This document shows, in pieces, positions 1 through 7,476 of a stretch of 8,396 bases of DNA. Every line of letters begins with the position of its first letter. Position 1 is the stretch's first letter. The position numbers were made by a program, and so were the translations under genes. This DNA comes from Actinomycetota bacterium (lineage in GTDB: Bacteria > Actinomycetota > Thermoleophilia > Gaiellales > Gaiellaceae): positions 5,014-13,409 of the forward strand of contig PMXT01000059.1 of assembly GCA_003170995.1 (NCBI GenBank), given 5' to 3'. The notes beneath the pieces were generated by a model. That model worked only from the letters and a program-made list of their open reading frames with translations. It was not told the origin of the DNA and made no database searches.

Positions 1-3000
1 GCACCAGTTCAAGCCGGCCTCGCTCGACTAGATAGCCGCGTCCCGGCGGGAAGATCGGGTTCGTACGGCGGGGAAGGCGAACGCCGAGCAGGTCTCCGTC
101 CTGGTCCAGCTCGGGGTCGAGGAGGAGACCGTACTCTTCCTTTCGCAGCTCGCGCAGCCAGCCGCTAAATGCGCGTTGCAGTGCCTGTCGCTCGGCAGCC
201 GCGACGAAGCGCACTCCCCTGTCGCGGCCGCGCCTAACCATCCGTTCGAGAGCGCTCGATATCGCGCCGTCCGCGAGCTCGTCCGCGTCGTCGACGACGA
301 TCACCAGCGATCGACCACCTTCGTTCGCATCGCTGTCCACTCTCTCGACTAGCCGCGATACGGCGTTCTCGCACGCGGCGACGCCGGAGAACGACTCCGT
401 CCAGAGATCGAGCGCCGAGAGCGGACTTCGTCGCGGTGCAAGCAGCCAGAGGTCGATCTCGCCGCCGGCGGTTCGTAGCGACTCGGCAATCACCGAGAGC
501 GCGGTACTTCGGCCACTTCGATAGGGGCCCGAGATCAGAAAATGGCGTTCCGAGAGGTTGATCTCGATCGGCTTTAGCTCGCTGTCTCCAACCGCGAGCA
601 CGGCGTGAAGAGGCGCATGAGCTTTCGGTAACAGCGCGCGATCGACCTGGGTCGGCATTGGCAGAACGGCGGGGGCCTGCCCTCCTTTCGCCTTCTTCGC
701 AAGCGCCTCCGCAAGCTGAGAAAACGCTCGTGTCTGCCCTTCTCCCGAGGGGTCGGAACCGATGAGGGCGATCTGGAGCTCCAGCCCTTCTTTCGTGAAG
801 CCTCGGCCGGGCGGTAGCTTCGCTCCTTTTACCGTCTTTGAGCTCAAGCCCAGCGCCATGTACTCGTCGATGTCCGCCATTCGCAAGACGACTCGTGCAG
901 GAATGATTCCAGCAAGAGCGTTCGGGATCGCTCCGCGGCGGTCACTCGTGATCGCGAAATGAATCCCGAGCGGCCGGCCGTCTGCCACGAGCCGTGGCAG
1001 TTCGGATATCAAAGCTCCCTGGTCCATCCGTTCGAAAGCCGACGCAAAGCCGGAGTAGCCGTCGAGAAGAACGAGAATCCGCGCCAGTCGGTCATCGGGC
1101 CGCGCGCGAGCGTAGTCGGCGAGCGTGAACACCTTCGTTTGTTCGAAGCGCTCCTTACGGACGTTGAGCTGGCGGCGAAGCATCGAGAACAGCCGTCCGA
1201 CTCGATCCTCGTCGTTTCCGGGAATTACCGAGCCGCAGTGTGGCAACCGCTCGAGCACGCTGAGACCACGCGTTGCGAAATCGAGCCCATAGATGTGCAA
1301 GTCCTCAGGCGCGAGACGTAGCGCGAGCGAAGCTGCGATGGTGCGAAGTAGCACCGTCTTCCCGGCGCCACTCGCGCCGTACACGAGCAGGCTGCCCTCG
1401 CTCTCCAGGTCGACGATAAACGGTGTTTGCCGCTGCGTCGACGGTTCGTCGATCAAACCGAGTATCGCGATTGCGCGATCGTCCGCGGGCTTCCCTATCC
1501 GAGGCAAATCTGCGAGCGGGATAACGGCGTTAAGCGGCGGGAGCCACGGTTTCGCGGACTCGGGGAGCGCGAGCGAATCTGCGGCAGCACCGGCTAGACG
1601 TACGAGGAGTTCCAGATCCGTCTCGGTTGGTACGTCATTCACGCGGCTGGATTCGCGGCGCTGCAGTTCGACCGGCCCGAACGTGAACTCACGCACCACA
1701 ACGTTCGCAGCTTCGGTCGCGGACTGTGTGACCCCGCCGACGTAAGCGGTCTGGAACTCAATCAGGTCACTGTGCCCCATACGTGCGTAAGCTCTGCCTG
1801 GACGAGTGCGTGGAATTCGTGCCGCATCGGGTACGCCGATCACATCGCTCGACTCGCCGGTGTTGTTCACCCTTAGCGCAACACGCAGGTTGGTATTCGC
1901 GCGGATGTTCTCGCTGACCACTCCTCCGGGGCGCTGTGTTGCGAGGATGAGGTGAACGCCGAGGCTGCGCCCGCGCTGAGCCACATCGACGACGCCCTGG
2001 ACAAAGTCGGGAACCTCCTTGGCGAGCGTTGCGAACTCGTCGATCACGATTACAAGGCTCGCAGGGGCATGCCCCGGATCAACTCGCTCCAGCTCGAGCA
2101 GGTCTTTAGCGTCATACTCGCGAAGCGCAGTTTCCCGTCGGCGCAACTCAGCGTTGAGTGAGGCGAGCGCTCGCTGAGCCAGATGCTCGTCGAGGTCGGT
2201 GACAAACCCAACTGTGTGCGGTAGCTCGATGCACTCCTTGAAGGCGGCGCCTCCCTTGTAGTCGATGAGTAGAAAGTTGAGACGCGTCGGCGGATAGCTG
2301 ACGGCGAGCGAGGCGACGAGAGTCTGCAGGAGTTCACTCTTCCCCGCGCCGGTCGTGCCCGAGACGAGCGCGTGCGGTCCGTCATCGCGCAGATCGAGTA
2401 GGAACGGCCCCTCGGCTGAGCAGCCGAGGGTGAACTGAAGCCCCTTTGCAGGTTTGCCCCAGTGATGCGCGACCCAGTCGCACGTTGGCGTCTCTTCACC
2501 GAATAAGTCAAGCAGGGCAATCGCTCGCGGTACGCGGCTGGCCGAGGTTCCACTCACGTCGCGAAGCGGTGTTAGTGCTAGAGCAACGCGCTCTGCTATT
2601 CGCGTGTCGAGCCCTTCGGCGATCACGTCGTCGACTACTTCGCCCGTCCGAGCGTCCGTGAAGGACAGCCGCGCTACCGAGCGATCGAGCTCGATCAAGC
2701 CGCGCACGGCGCCTGGAAGATCTCGGCAGTTCTGACCCAGCCAGAAAACGTAGATGCCAAACTCGCGGCCGTGCTCGAGTAGACCCGCAAGCGTTGCGCG
2801 CTCTGGAGCCACAACCTCGTCTAGAAGGAGCAGGACGTCTGGCGAAGGACGTTGGTGACCCGATTGCCCTTCTGCCTGCTCCTGGCGTTGATTGAGAAGA
2901 TCGGCGAGATTCTCGACAATCGCAAGCGTCTCGATCTTCCCGCTCCCAAGCTGTGTCTGAAGCGCAGCTTCGTCGCTTCGCACGTGTGGAAGCCACTTGA

Positions 3001-4354
3001 GCCAAGCCCAATTCTCGAGCGCCTCGCGACCTATACCTGCGCAGATCGCGAGGTCGCGTGGGCTGTGTAGTACCGCAGCTTGGAGGATGAGCGAACGGAG
3101 AAGCGAGACGGCGCTCGCCCGGTCGCCGCAGATCCCTACGACGCCTAGGTCGGCAACGTCTGCGATGACGGGTACGGGTGGGAGTACGCCGTACCAGGCC
3201 GCGATTTGCTTGGCCTCGTCGACAAGCTCAGCATTCCCGGTGTCGGGGCACTCGACGGATACATCGGAACGCAGGCGAGCGGCTCCAACCCTAAGCCTGA
3301 GGTAGTCGCGATCATCCGGCCGCCGTTCCCAGAGGTTCGGCTGGCGGTGCTCGACTCGGTGCGCTAGATCGTCCATGGAGGGAGCGTCGACGCGGCGGCG
3401 GTCTGTCTCACCGGCATGCGCTTCGTCGAGCCCCGCCTTGAGATCGATCAGTCGCTTGCGAAACTCGTTTCTTGCTTTCTTGAAGCCCGCCTTCCCACTC
3501 CGCCGACTCTCTATGAACGATGAAATCGCCATGAGCGGGGTAAACGCCGTAAACATAAGCATCATCGGCGAGCCGGTAACTAGGTAAAGGGTAAGCCCCA
3601 AAACAACCGGCACGATCGAGGCGGCGAGCGGTAGCCGAGCCCGCTGTGGATCGTCAGGAGGTGCGGGAATTCGGAACTGATACGGCGCTTTCGGGCGGCT
3701 GATTCGGGGAGGCCTGTTGAAGGCGAGCACTCCATTCGGCGATTGGTCGCTAGCTCCCAGTGGGCCGACTGGTTTTTCGATCGCGAATATCGTTCTGCCT
3801 GCTTGAATCAACTCTCCTCGACGCAACGCATGTGTCTCTCCGGCTGCAAGACGCACACCTTCGACTGCTGTCCCGTTTCGCGATGCATCATCAACTATGG
3901 CAATAGAATCGCCTGATAGCTCAATCCGAAGGTGCTTCCCGGAAAGCGTTGGGTCATCTAGAGGGACGTCGCAATCACCGTCTCGGCCCAGTACGCTTGT
4001 GCTCTTTCGAAGCGGGAACCGCCGGCCGGCACTAGGTCCACCGAGAATGGCGCACTCGAATCTGGACGGCTCGTCCTCGGAAGCGAGAGGCAATGGCTCG
4101 CTTGTCGCTAAGAGGAGGTAGTCGCCGTCGAGGACTCCGAGTTCACTTAGCGTTGCCTCTGGGAGAAGAACCGCCCCGCTCCGTTTGAAGATAAGTTGCG
4201 AATCGGGATCTTGGCCGAGCGTTCTCGAGATTGTCGCGGCTACCGCACCCGCCGTTGTCTCGGGCTGAGCCTCCAAGACGAGATCTGTCCTGCTACCCGC
4301 CTGTGCTTCGACGATAAGTCGTAGCTCGAGACGCTTCGATCGGAAACCGCTCAT
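1..4354 (-). CDS. Type VII secretion-like FtsK/SpoIIIE ATPase (EssC/EccC type) with ubiquitin-like and FHA domains, 3' end off window
   Basis: One open frame runs leftwards from the ATG at 4354-4352 to the window edge: 1451 codons with no stop. An in-frame TAA at 4375-4373 and no other start between it and the ATG fix this start. Domains in order: a ubiquitin-like (YukD/EccD N-terminal type) fold at about 8-83, ending in LGVLDGDYLLL; an FHA domain at about 99-193 with GR at 123-124, S138, H141 and NG at 160-161, the phosphothreonine-binding signature; two hydrophobic segments at about 241-260 and 263-282; a degenerate ATPase-like region around LLLLDE (D512, E513); then FtsK module 1 with Walker A GTTGAGKS 666-673 and Walker B D772-E773, followed by the FtsK-type RPGG...IRANTNLR stretch. 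Module 2 has GASGAGKT 993-1000 and D1098. Module 3 has a P-loop with R1282 in place of lysine and DD at 1355-1356. In the known family such proteins are membrane-bound motors that export WXG100-type substrates. The length is close to that of EssC, so little is missing. The function as a secretion motor is inferred from architecture; partner genes are not in the window. Confidence 0.92.
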   Translation of the reverse strand, partial: MSGFRSKRLELRLIVEAQAGSRTDLVLEAQPETTAGAVAATISRTLGQDPDSQLIFKRSGAVLLPEATLSELGVLDGDYLLLATSEPLPLASEDEPSRFECAILGGPSAGRRFPLRKSTSVLGRDGDCDVPLDDPTLSGKHLRIELSGDSIAIVDDASRNGTAVEGVRLAAGETHALRRGELIQAGRTIFAIEKPVGPLGASDQSPNGVLAFNRPPRISRPKAPYQFRIPAPPDDPQRARLPLAASIVPVVLGLTLYLVTGSPMMLMFTAFTPLMAISSFIESRRSGKAGFKKARNEFRKRLIDLKAGLDEAHAGETDRRRVDAPSMDDLAHRVEHRQPNLWERRPDDRDYLRLRVGAARLRSDVSVECPDTGNAELVDEAKQIAAWYGVLPPVPVIADVADLGVVGICGDRASAVSLLRSLILQAAVLHSPRDLAICAGIGREALENWAWLKWLPHVRSDEAALQTQLGSGKIETLAIVENLADLLNQRQEQAEGQSGHQRPSPDVLLLLDEVVAPERATLAGLLEHGREFGIYVFWLGQNCRDLPGAVRGLIELDRSVARLSFTDARTGEVVDDVIAEGLDTRIAERVALALTPLRDVSGTSASRVPRAIALLDLFGEETPTCDWVAHHWGKPAKGLQFTLGCSAEGPFLLDLRDDGPHALVSGTTGAGKSELLQTLVASLAVSYPPTRLNFLLIDYKGGAAFKECIELPHTVGFVTDLDEHLAQRALASLNAELRRRETALREYDAKDLLELERVDPGHAPASLVIVIDEFATLAKEVPDFVQGVVDVAQRGRSLGVHLILATQRPGGVVSENIRANTNLRVALRVNNTGESSDVIGVPDAARIPRTRPGRAYARMGHSDLIEFQTAYVGGVTQSATEAANVVVREFTFGPVELQRRESSRVNDVPTETDLELLVRLAGAAADSLALPESAKPWLPPLNAVIPLADLPRIGKPADDRAIAILGLIDEPSTQRQTPFIVDLESEGSLLVYGASGAGKTVLLRTIAASLALRLAPEDLHIYGLDFATRGLSVLERLPHCGSVIPGNDEDRVGRLFSMLRRQLNVRKERFEQTKVFTLADYARARPDDRLARILVLLDGYSGFASAFERMDQGALISELPRLVADGRPLGIHFAITSDRRGAIPNALAGIIPARVVLRMADIDEYMALGLSSKTVKGAKLPPGRGFTKEGLELQIALIGSDPSGEGQTRAFSQLAEALAKKAKGGQAPAVLPMPTQVDRALLPKAHAPLHAVLAVGDSELKPIEINLSERHFLISGPYRSGRSTALSVIAESLRTAGGEIDLWLLAPRRSPLSALDLWTESFSGVAACENAVSRLVERVDSDANEGGRSLVIVVDDADELADGAISSALERMVRRGRDRGVRFVAAAERQALQRAFSGWLRELRKEEYGLLLDPELDQDGDLLGVRLPRRTNPIFPPGRGYLVERGRLELV

Positions 4355-4433
4355 TACCTTATCTTGACGCGCTTAGGAGGCGAACGTCGACTTCAGCGAC
4401 CGCGCCAAAGCAGGCTGAAGGACGAAAACGATC

Positions 4434-4638
4434 ATGATTTGCCTAGTTCGGGTCGCGCGCCGTATCGAGCTCGCGGTCGTCGAGCACATTGGCTGGTTCA
4501 ACCATGAGCGCCTGCACGAGAGACATCCCGCCCGTCGAGTTCAAGCGGCGATACACGGCCGAGATTGCGAGTTCTCCCGATCCACCCGGAGAAACTCGCT
4601 CACTTCATCTGAGCGTAGCGAGCCCCGATACCTACTGA
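4434..4638 (+). pseudogene. Remnant of IS3-family transposase (OrfB) C-terminus, frameshifted
   Basis: The frame starting at 4434 reads IELAVVEHIGWFNHERLHE up to 4520, which matches the end of the IS3-family DDE integrase domain (consensus ELA.VEYI.WFN..RLH). Just after, the reading frame moves by one base and continues as DIPPVEFKRRY from 4522 to a TGA at 4636-4638, which is the usual continuation (...LGDIPPVEFE..Y). The few residues normally between RLH(E) and DIPP are missing, so the break looks like an 8-base deletion. The catalytic DDE residues and all upstream parts are absent. It cannot make a working transposase. It lies between the start of the secretion ATPase gene and the glycosyltransferase gene, and is probably a scar of an old insertion. 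Recognition rests on motif memory, not on a search. Confidence 0.72.
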
Positions 4639-4671
4639 CGATGACACCTACGATCCCGAAACCCACCTGAT

Positions 4672-4700
4672 CCAGTCTTCATCGAAACCGGTCTGACTCA
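4672..4700. repeat. Possible right terminal inverted repeat of the IS3-family remnant
   Basis: About 35 bases after the transposase-remnant stop there is a stretch running from CCAGTCTTCATC through GAAACCGGTCTGACTCA. IS3-family elements commonly end at this distance from the transposase stop with a sequence of the kind AGTCTCCA..AAACCCGG..GGTTCA, which it resembles with several mismatches. No matching left repeat is visible, because the left part of the element is gone. This is a resemblance only. Confidence 0.35.
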
Positions 4701-4960
4701 TATCAAGAAAGTGGTCGGTGCCCGTAACGCTTCACTCCTCGGGTTTCAACACATTCGAGCGCGGATTCTTGAGTGTTTGCCGCACTTTTCTTGAGAGTCG
4801 CTTAACACTGGCGACGAGCGCAGTGTCTCTACCGGGTGGTTTCCGGGAACTCTCTGCGCTCATTTTGAGAGTGGCTTCCCGGCCAATCTCGCTCCGCGCT
4901 TGTGTTCGCTTACTCGACGGTGGCGTCTCTCCGCGGCATGAGGTCAGCCTTGGCTCGATG

Positions 4961-4978
4961 GTTGAGCGAGAACTCAAC
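4961..4978. repeat. Small inverted repeat GTTGAG-6-CTCAAC
   Basis: Six-base arms GTTGAG (4961-4966) and CTCAAC (4973-4978) are separated by six bases. It sits in non-coding DNA about 20 bases before the AGGAGAG site at 4998. It could be an operator half-site pair or chance; no T-run follows, so it is not a typical terminator. Confidence 0.25.
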
Positions 4979-5011
4979 ATGGGCTAGACCCGCCTCTAGG
5001 AGAGTCTGAAG

Positions 5012-5111
5012 ATGGCCGGGCACCTGCCGGGAGGCCTACCAGCACGACCCATTCGAGCTATTCCATAGCCGCGTCGGTAAGGGAATTGCGGAGCACATCA
5101 TCCCTTTGTGA
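5012..5111 (+). pseudogene. Possible broken small gene of unknown function
   Basis: A strong ribosome-binding sequence AGGAGAG (4998-5004) stands seven bases before an ATG at 5012, but that frame closes after 18 codons. An overlapping frame, open from 5010 to a TGA at 5109-5111, reads as protein-like sequence: REAYQHDPFELF followed by HSRVGKGIAEHIIPL. A single shift soon after the ATG would join the good start to this frame. I do not recognise the family, and no domain can be assigned. It may be the residue of a small gene inactivated by a frameshift, perhaps with an internal deletion, or a chance open frame. The nearby IS scar makes decay plausible. Confidence 0.3.
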
Positions 5112-5128
5112 AGGAGCAACCGCGCAAC

Positions 5129-5142
5129 CAGGCGGCGGCCTG
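5129..5142 (-). terminator. Weak hairpin after the glycosyltransferase stop
   Basis: CAGGC and GCCTG form a five-base-pair stem with a four-base loop, about 20 bases beyond the glycosyltransferase stop on the minus strand. It is not followed by a T-run on that strand, so at best it is a weak or Rho-assisted end of the operon transcript. Confidence 0.2.
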
Positions 5143-5162
5143 CTTCGGTTTATTAGGAACCC

Positions 5163-6119
5163 TCAGCGCCGCCAGGCAAGCAGCTCTTGAAGCGAGCTCG
5201 AGCGGAGCCAACGGGCCGTGTCTCGATACGAGCGACCGCGCTCACCTCTGAAGATGAGGCCTCGCAGCGTCAACGCGGTTGCAAGCAGGCGCCGGGCCGC
5301 AGCCGCCCTACGAGCACCCCGGTGCTTGTCGAGAAAGAGCAGATGGCCCTGCACCTGCTCGCGGAACAGGCGCCCGGCGTGCGAGGCTCCGCCGACGTGA
5401 ACGACCTCGGCCGCCGGCGTGAAGATGACCTTCCAGCTCGCCTGCCGGAAGCGGTAGCACCAGTCCACCTCCTCGCTGAAGAGGAAGAAGCGCTCGTCCA
5501 GCCCGCCGACCTCGGCGATTGCCTCCCTGCGCACGAGTAAAGCCGCGCCCATCAGAAACTCGGCCTCGAGCTCGCGGTCGTGGCGAAAGCCTCCCCCGTA
5601 GAAGGCGTTGAGGAGCCTCGTTCTGGGAGCCAGCTTGCGTAGGAAAAAGTACTCGGTGGCAAGCCGCCAGAGCGTTGGGAAGCCACGCACCGAGCGCTGC
5701 AAGCGTCCGTCCGGGTAGCGCAAGCGCGGCCCCGCAACGGCCGCCTCGGGATCGCGCTCGAGTACCTCCACGAGTCTCGCGATCGCGTCGCCGACGACCC
5801 AGGCGTCGGCGTTGAGGAAGAAGAGCCAGCGCCCGCGCGCGGCTGTGATCCCCGCGTTCCAGCCCGCTCCCAAGCCTTGGTTCTCCTGCTCGATCAGGCG
5901 CGCCTCGGGGAAGCGCTCACGCACCAGCGCGGGTGTGCCGTCGCTCGAGCCGTTATCGACGACGATCAGCTCGCAACCGCGAACGCTCTCCAGGCAGGGC
6001 TCGATCCAGGGCAGGGCGTCGTAGGTAACGACTATCGCCGAGACCGAAGCTCGGGTGGCCGTATCCGTGGGCCCGGAGACGCTCACCTTCGGTACCTCGC
6101 TCGAGCTGTTCACAGGCAA
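5163..6119 (-). CDS. Glycosyltransferase family 2 (rhamnosyltransferase-like)
   Basis: A 318-residue protein with the complete GT-A layout of family 2 inverting glycosyltransferases. SAIVVTYDA (about 27-35) is the first strand, VVDNGSSDGT (53-62, D55) binds the nucleotide, NQGLGAGWN (80-88) follows, and FLNADAW (101-107, D105) is the DXD-equivalent metal site, usually NPD in WbbL-like rhamnosyltransferases. GAALLVRREA...GGLDERFFLFSEEVDWCYR (191-223) carries the acceptor and catalytic-base region (E216, E217, D219, W220), and VVHVGG (239-244) closes the core. No membrane segment is evident; it probably acts at the inner face of the membrane on a lipid- or polymer-linked acceptor. The longest frame begins with TTG at 6119. 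A GTG at 6086-6084, with GAGG eight bases upstream, is an equally good or better start and would give 307 residues. It follows the ATP-grasp gene by 69 bases on the same strand, probably co-transcribed. Sugar and acceptor are not determined by sequence. Confidence 0.94.
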   Translation of the reverse strand: MPVNSSSEVPKVSVSGPTDTATRASVSAIVVTYDALPWIEPCLESVRGCELIVVDNGSSDGTPALVRERFPEARLIEQENQGLGAGWNAGITAARGRWLFFLNADAWVVGDAIARLVEVLERDPEAAVAGPRLRYPDGRLQRSVRGFPTLWRLATEYFFLRKLAPRTRLLNAFYGGGFRHDRELEAEFLMGAALLVRREAIAEVGGLDERFFLFSEEVDWCYRFRQASWKVIFTPAAEVVHVGGASHAGRLFREQVQGHLLFLDKHRGARRAAAARRLLATALTLRGLIFRGERGRSYRDTARWLRSSSLQELLAWRR

Positions 6120-6188
6120 GCTCGCAGGCGCCGGATGGTGACCATTTTTCGACAGAAGCGTCTCATCGTCGGGGCGGGCGCTTGGGGC

Positions 6189-7427
6189 TCAGGTGGGAGA
6201 CCGAGGGCTCGCGACTTCGAAGCGTATGAGATCGGAAGCTTCTCGCGCCCGTTCGACCGCTTGCTCGCGGTCGCGACCGAGCGTCAGTACCGCGCCGGCG
6301 CGATCGGAGCGCGACCGGAGCGGAGCAAAGACGTAGCCCGGCTCGCGGTAGAGACGCACGCGCTTGACGCCCTCCAGCGCGCTTGCTTCCTCGGCGCCAT
6401 GAACGGCCACGAGCTCTCCCTCGGGCGCGACTAAAAAGCTCGTGCAGGCGCCGCTGGCGAGAGATCGCGGAGTCAGAGCGTCAGAATCGATCGGCTCTCC
6501 CAGCGCCGCGGCAAGAGCGAGCCCGTTCAACTCGATCCCGAGCGCGGCTTCGACCAGTTCGGCGTCGTGCCCACCGCCCAGCCTGGCTGCGAGCTCAACT
6601 AGAAGCGGCCCACGCTCGCCAGCGATGAACTGTACGTAGCTGGGCCCCTGCTCGATGCCGAGCGCAGCCGCCGCGCGGCCGGCGATCTCAATCGTCTGCT
6701 TCAGCCCGGTCTCGCTCAGCGATGAAGGCCACGCATGCTCGAGCGACACCCCGAAGGCGGGCGCCGAAGCGCTGCGGCGATCGGTCACGGCGAGGGCGTG
6801 GTAGCGACCGTCGAGCGAGAATCCGATCACGGTTGCCTCGGGACCGGGCTCGAGTTGCTCGATCATGCAAAGTCCAGAGCGAGAAGCAGCCAGCGCCCGC
6901 TCGACGGCGGAATCAAGCTCTTCGCGCCCGCGGGCGAGCACCAACCCCCTCTGCCCGTGACGATCCGGCGCCTTCACCACAAGCGGAAAGCCAAGCTCGG
7001 TGGCCGCAGCCTCAGCTTCCTCGCCCCGACTCGCGACGGCGTACCTGGCGAAGGGGAGTCCCGCCTCCGCGAAGCGCTCGCGCTGCTTCAGCTTCGAGAC
7101 GGCGAGCTGGGCGCTCTCCACCTCGAGCGGATGGGGCAGACCAAGCTTGGCCGAAATGCGTGCGGCAATCGCAACCGACCAGTCGATTCCAGGCGCGATC
7201 ACGCCGTCCACCCCCTCGGCCGAGGCCAGACGCTCGAGCGCCGGCTCGTCCTCGGCCGAGATCAACGCACGCCGGTCGGCGAGCGAGAAACCGGGCGCCC
7301 CCGGATCGCGATCGGCCGCGATGACGTAGAGCTCCCGTTTACGCGCAGCTTCGAGCAGACCGAGTTGACCGGGCCCCGCCCCAAGCACGAGTATTCTCTT
7401 CGCCCACGCATGAGAATCGCCCGTCAC
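6189..7427 (-). CDS. ATP-grasp carboxylate-amine ligase-like protein
   Basis: A 412-residue protein with the ATP-grasp order. The N-terminal pre-ATP-grasp Rossmann-like lobe holds RILVLGAGPGQLGLLEAA (11-28) and VIAADRDPGAPG (35-46). The central lobe has K112 (SKLKQR), FPLVVKAPDRHGQRG (147-161, K152) for ATP phosphates, and MIEQLEPGPEATV (188-200, with E190 and E197) for adenine, ribose or metal contacts. The C-terminal catalytic part is YVQFIAG...LLVELAARLGGGHD (264-288). Q266 and E278 sit where carbamoyl-phosphate synthetase has metal ligands, while its Asn ligand is Ala280, as in PurK-like members. The family activates a carboxylate as acyl phosphate and joins it to an amine or similar nucleophile. 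The substrate is unknown. The nearest architecture is the PurK/CPSase and amino-acid-ligase (BacD-like) group. Start is GTG at 7427; no clear ribosome binding site precedes it, and a GAGAAT element eight bases upstream suits a leaderless message. It is the first gene of a probable operon with the glycosyltransferase and is divergent from the eIF-2B-like gene. Confidence 0.92.
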   Translation of the reverse strand: MTGDSHAWAKRILVLGAGPGQLGLLEAARKRELYVIAADRDPGAPGFSLADRRALISAEDEPALERLASAEGVDGVIAPGIDWSVAIAARISAKLGLPHPLEVESAQLAVSKLKQRERFAEAGLPFARYAVASRGEEAEAAATELGFPLVVKAPDRHGQRGLVLARGREELDSAVERALAASRSGLCMIEQLEPGPEATVIGFSLDGRYHALAVTDRRSASAPAFGVSLEHAWPSSLSETGLKQTIEIAGRAAAALGIEQGPSYVQFIAGERGPLLVELAARLGGGHDAELVEAALGIELNGLALAAALGEPIDSDALTPRSLASGACTSFLVAPEGELVAVHGAEEASALEGVKRVRLYREPGYVFAPLRSRSDRAGAVLTLGRDREQAVERAREASDLIRFEVASPRSPT

Positions 7428-7435
7428 GGAGAACC

Positions 7436-7441
7436 ATTCTC
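7436..7441 (-). promoter_or_regulatory. Candidate -10 element for the ATP-grasp operon
   Basis: GAGAAT lies eight bases before the GTG start on the minus strand, the spacing expected for a leaderless transcript. No good -35 is seen 16-19 bases further upstream. The same heptamer CGAGAAT occurs before the divergent gene. Tentative. Confidence 0.3.
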
Positions 7442-7476
7442 GCGCTTGCAGGCGACGGCGCGCCTCTTTTGCTCGA

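Larger units (their letters stand above)
4701..5162. other. Intergenic stretch without an intact gene
   Basis: This segment lies between the IS remnant and the end of the glycosyltransferase gene. Open frames on both strands at about 4718-4987 overlap each other, have no recognisable motif and no convincing ribosome binding site, so I do not call them genes. What can be seen is a near-repeat TTGAGAGT(C/G)GCTT at 4791 and 4865, an inverted repeat GTTGAG/CTCAAC at 4961-4978, a possible broken small gene at 5012-5111 and a short hairpin at 5129-5142. It may be the debris of further lost genes. Confidence 0.5.

Noticed and set aside
1293..1745. 150-codon plus-strand frame opposite the second ATPase module
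   Set aside because: Low-complexity Ser/Arg/Ala composition and no motif; it is the antisense of conserved coding sequence.
2050..3011. Two 167-codon minus-strand frames within the ATPase gene
   Set aside because: They are in other frames of the same strand, are Arg/Ser-rich, and overlap the well-supported FtsK frame that contains Walker A and B motifs.
4372..4386. AGGAGG on the plus strand just outside the ATPase start
   Set aside because: No start codon follows at a usable distance. On the minus strand it is CCTCCT, which has no role as a ribosome binding site.
4718..4987. Overlapping open frames on both strands in the intergenic region
   Set aside because: Neither has a ribosome binding site or recognisable motif; two overlapping antisense frames in non-conserved DNA are expected by chance at this GC content.
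6110..6145. 11-codon upstream frame (MVTIRRLRACL) before the glycosyltransferase
   Set aside because: It has no ribosome binding site and no regulatory codon pattern; its stop overlaps a possible GTG start, but this may be chance.
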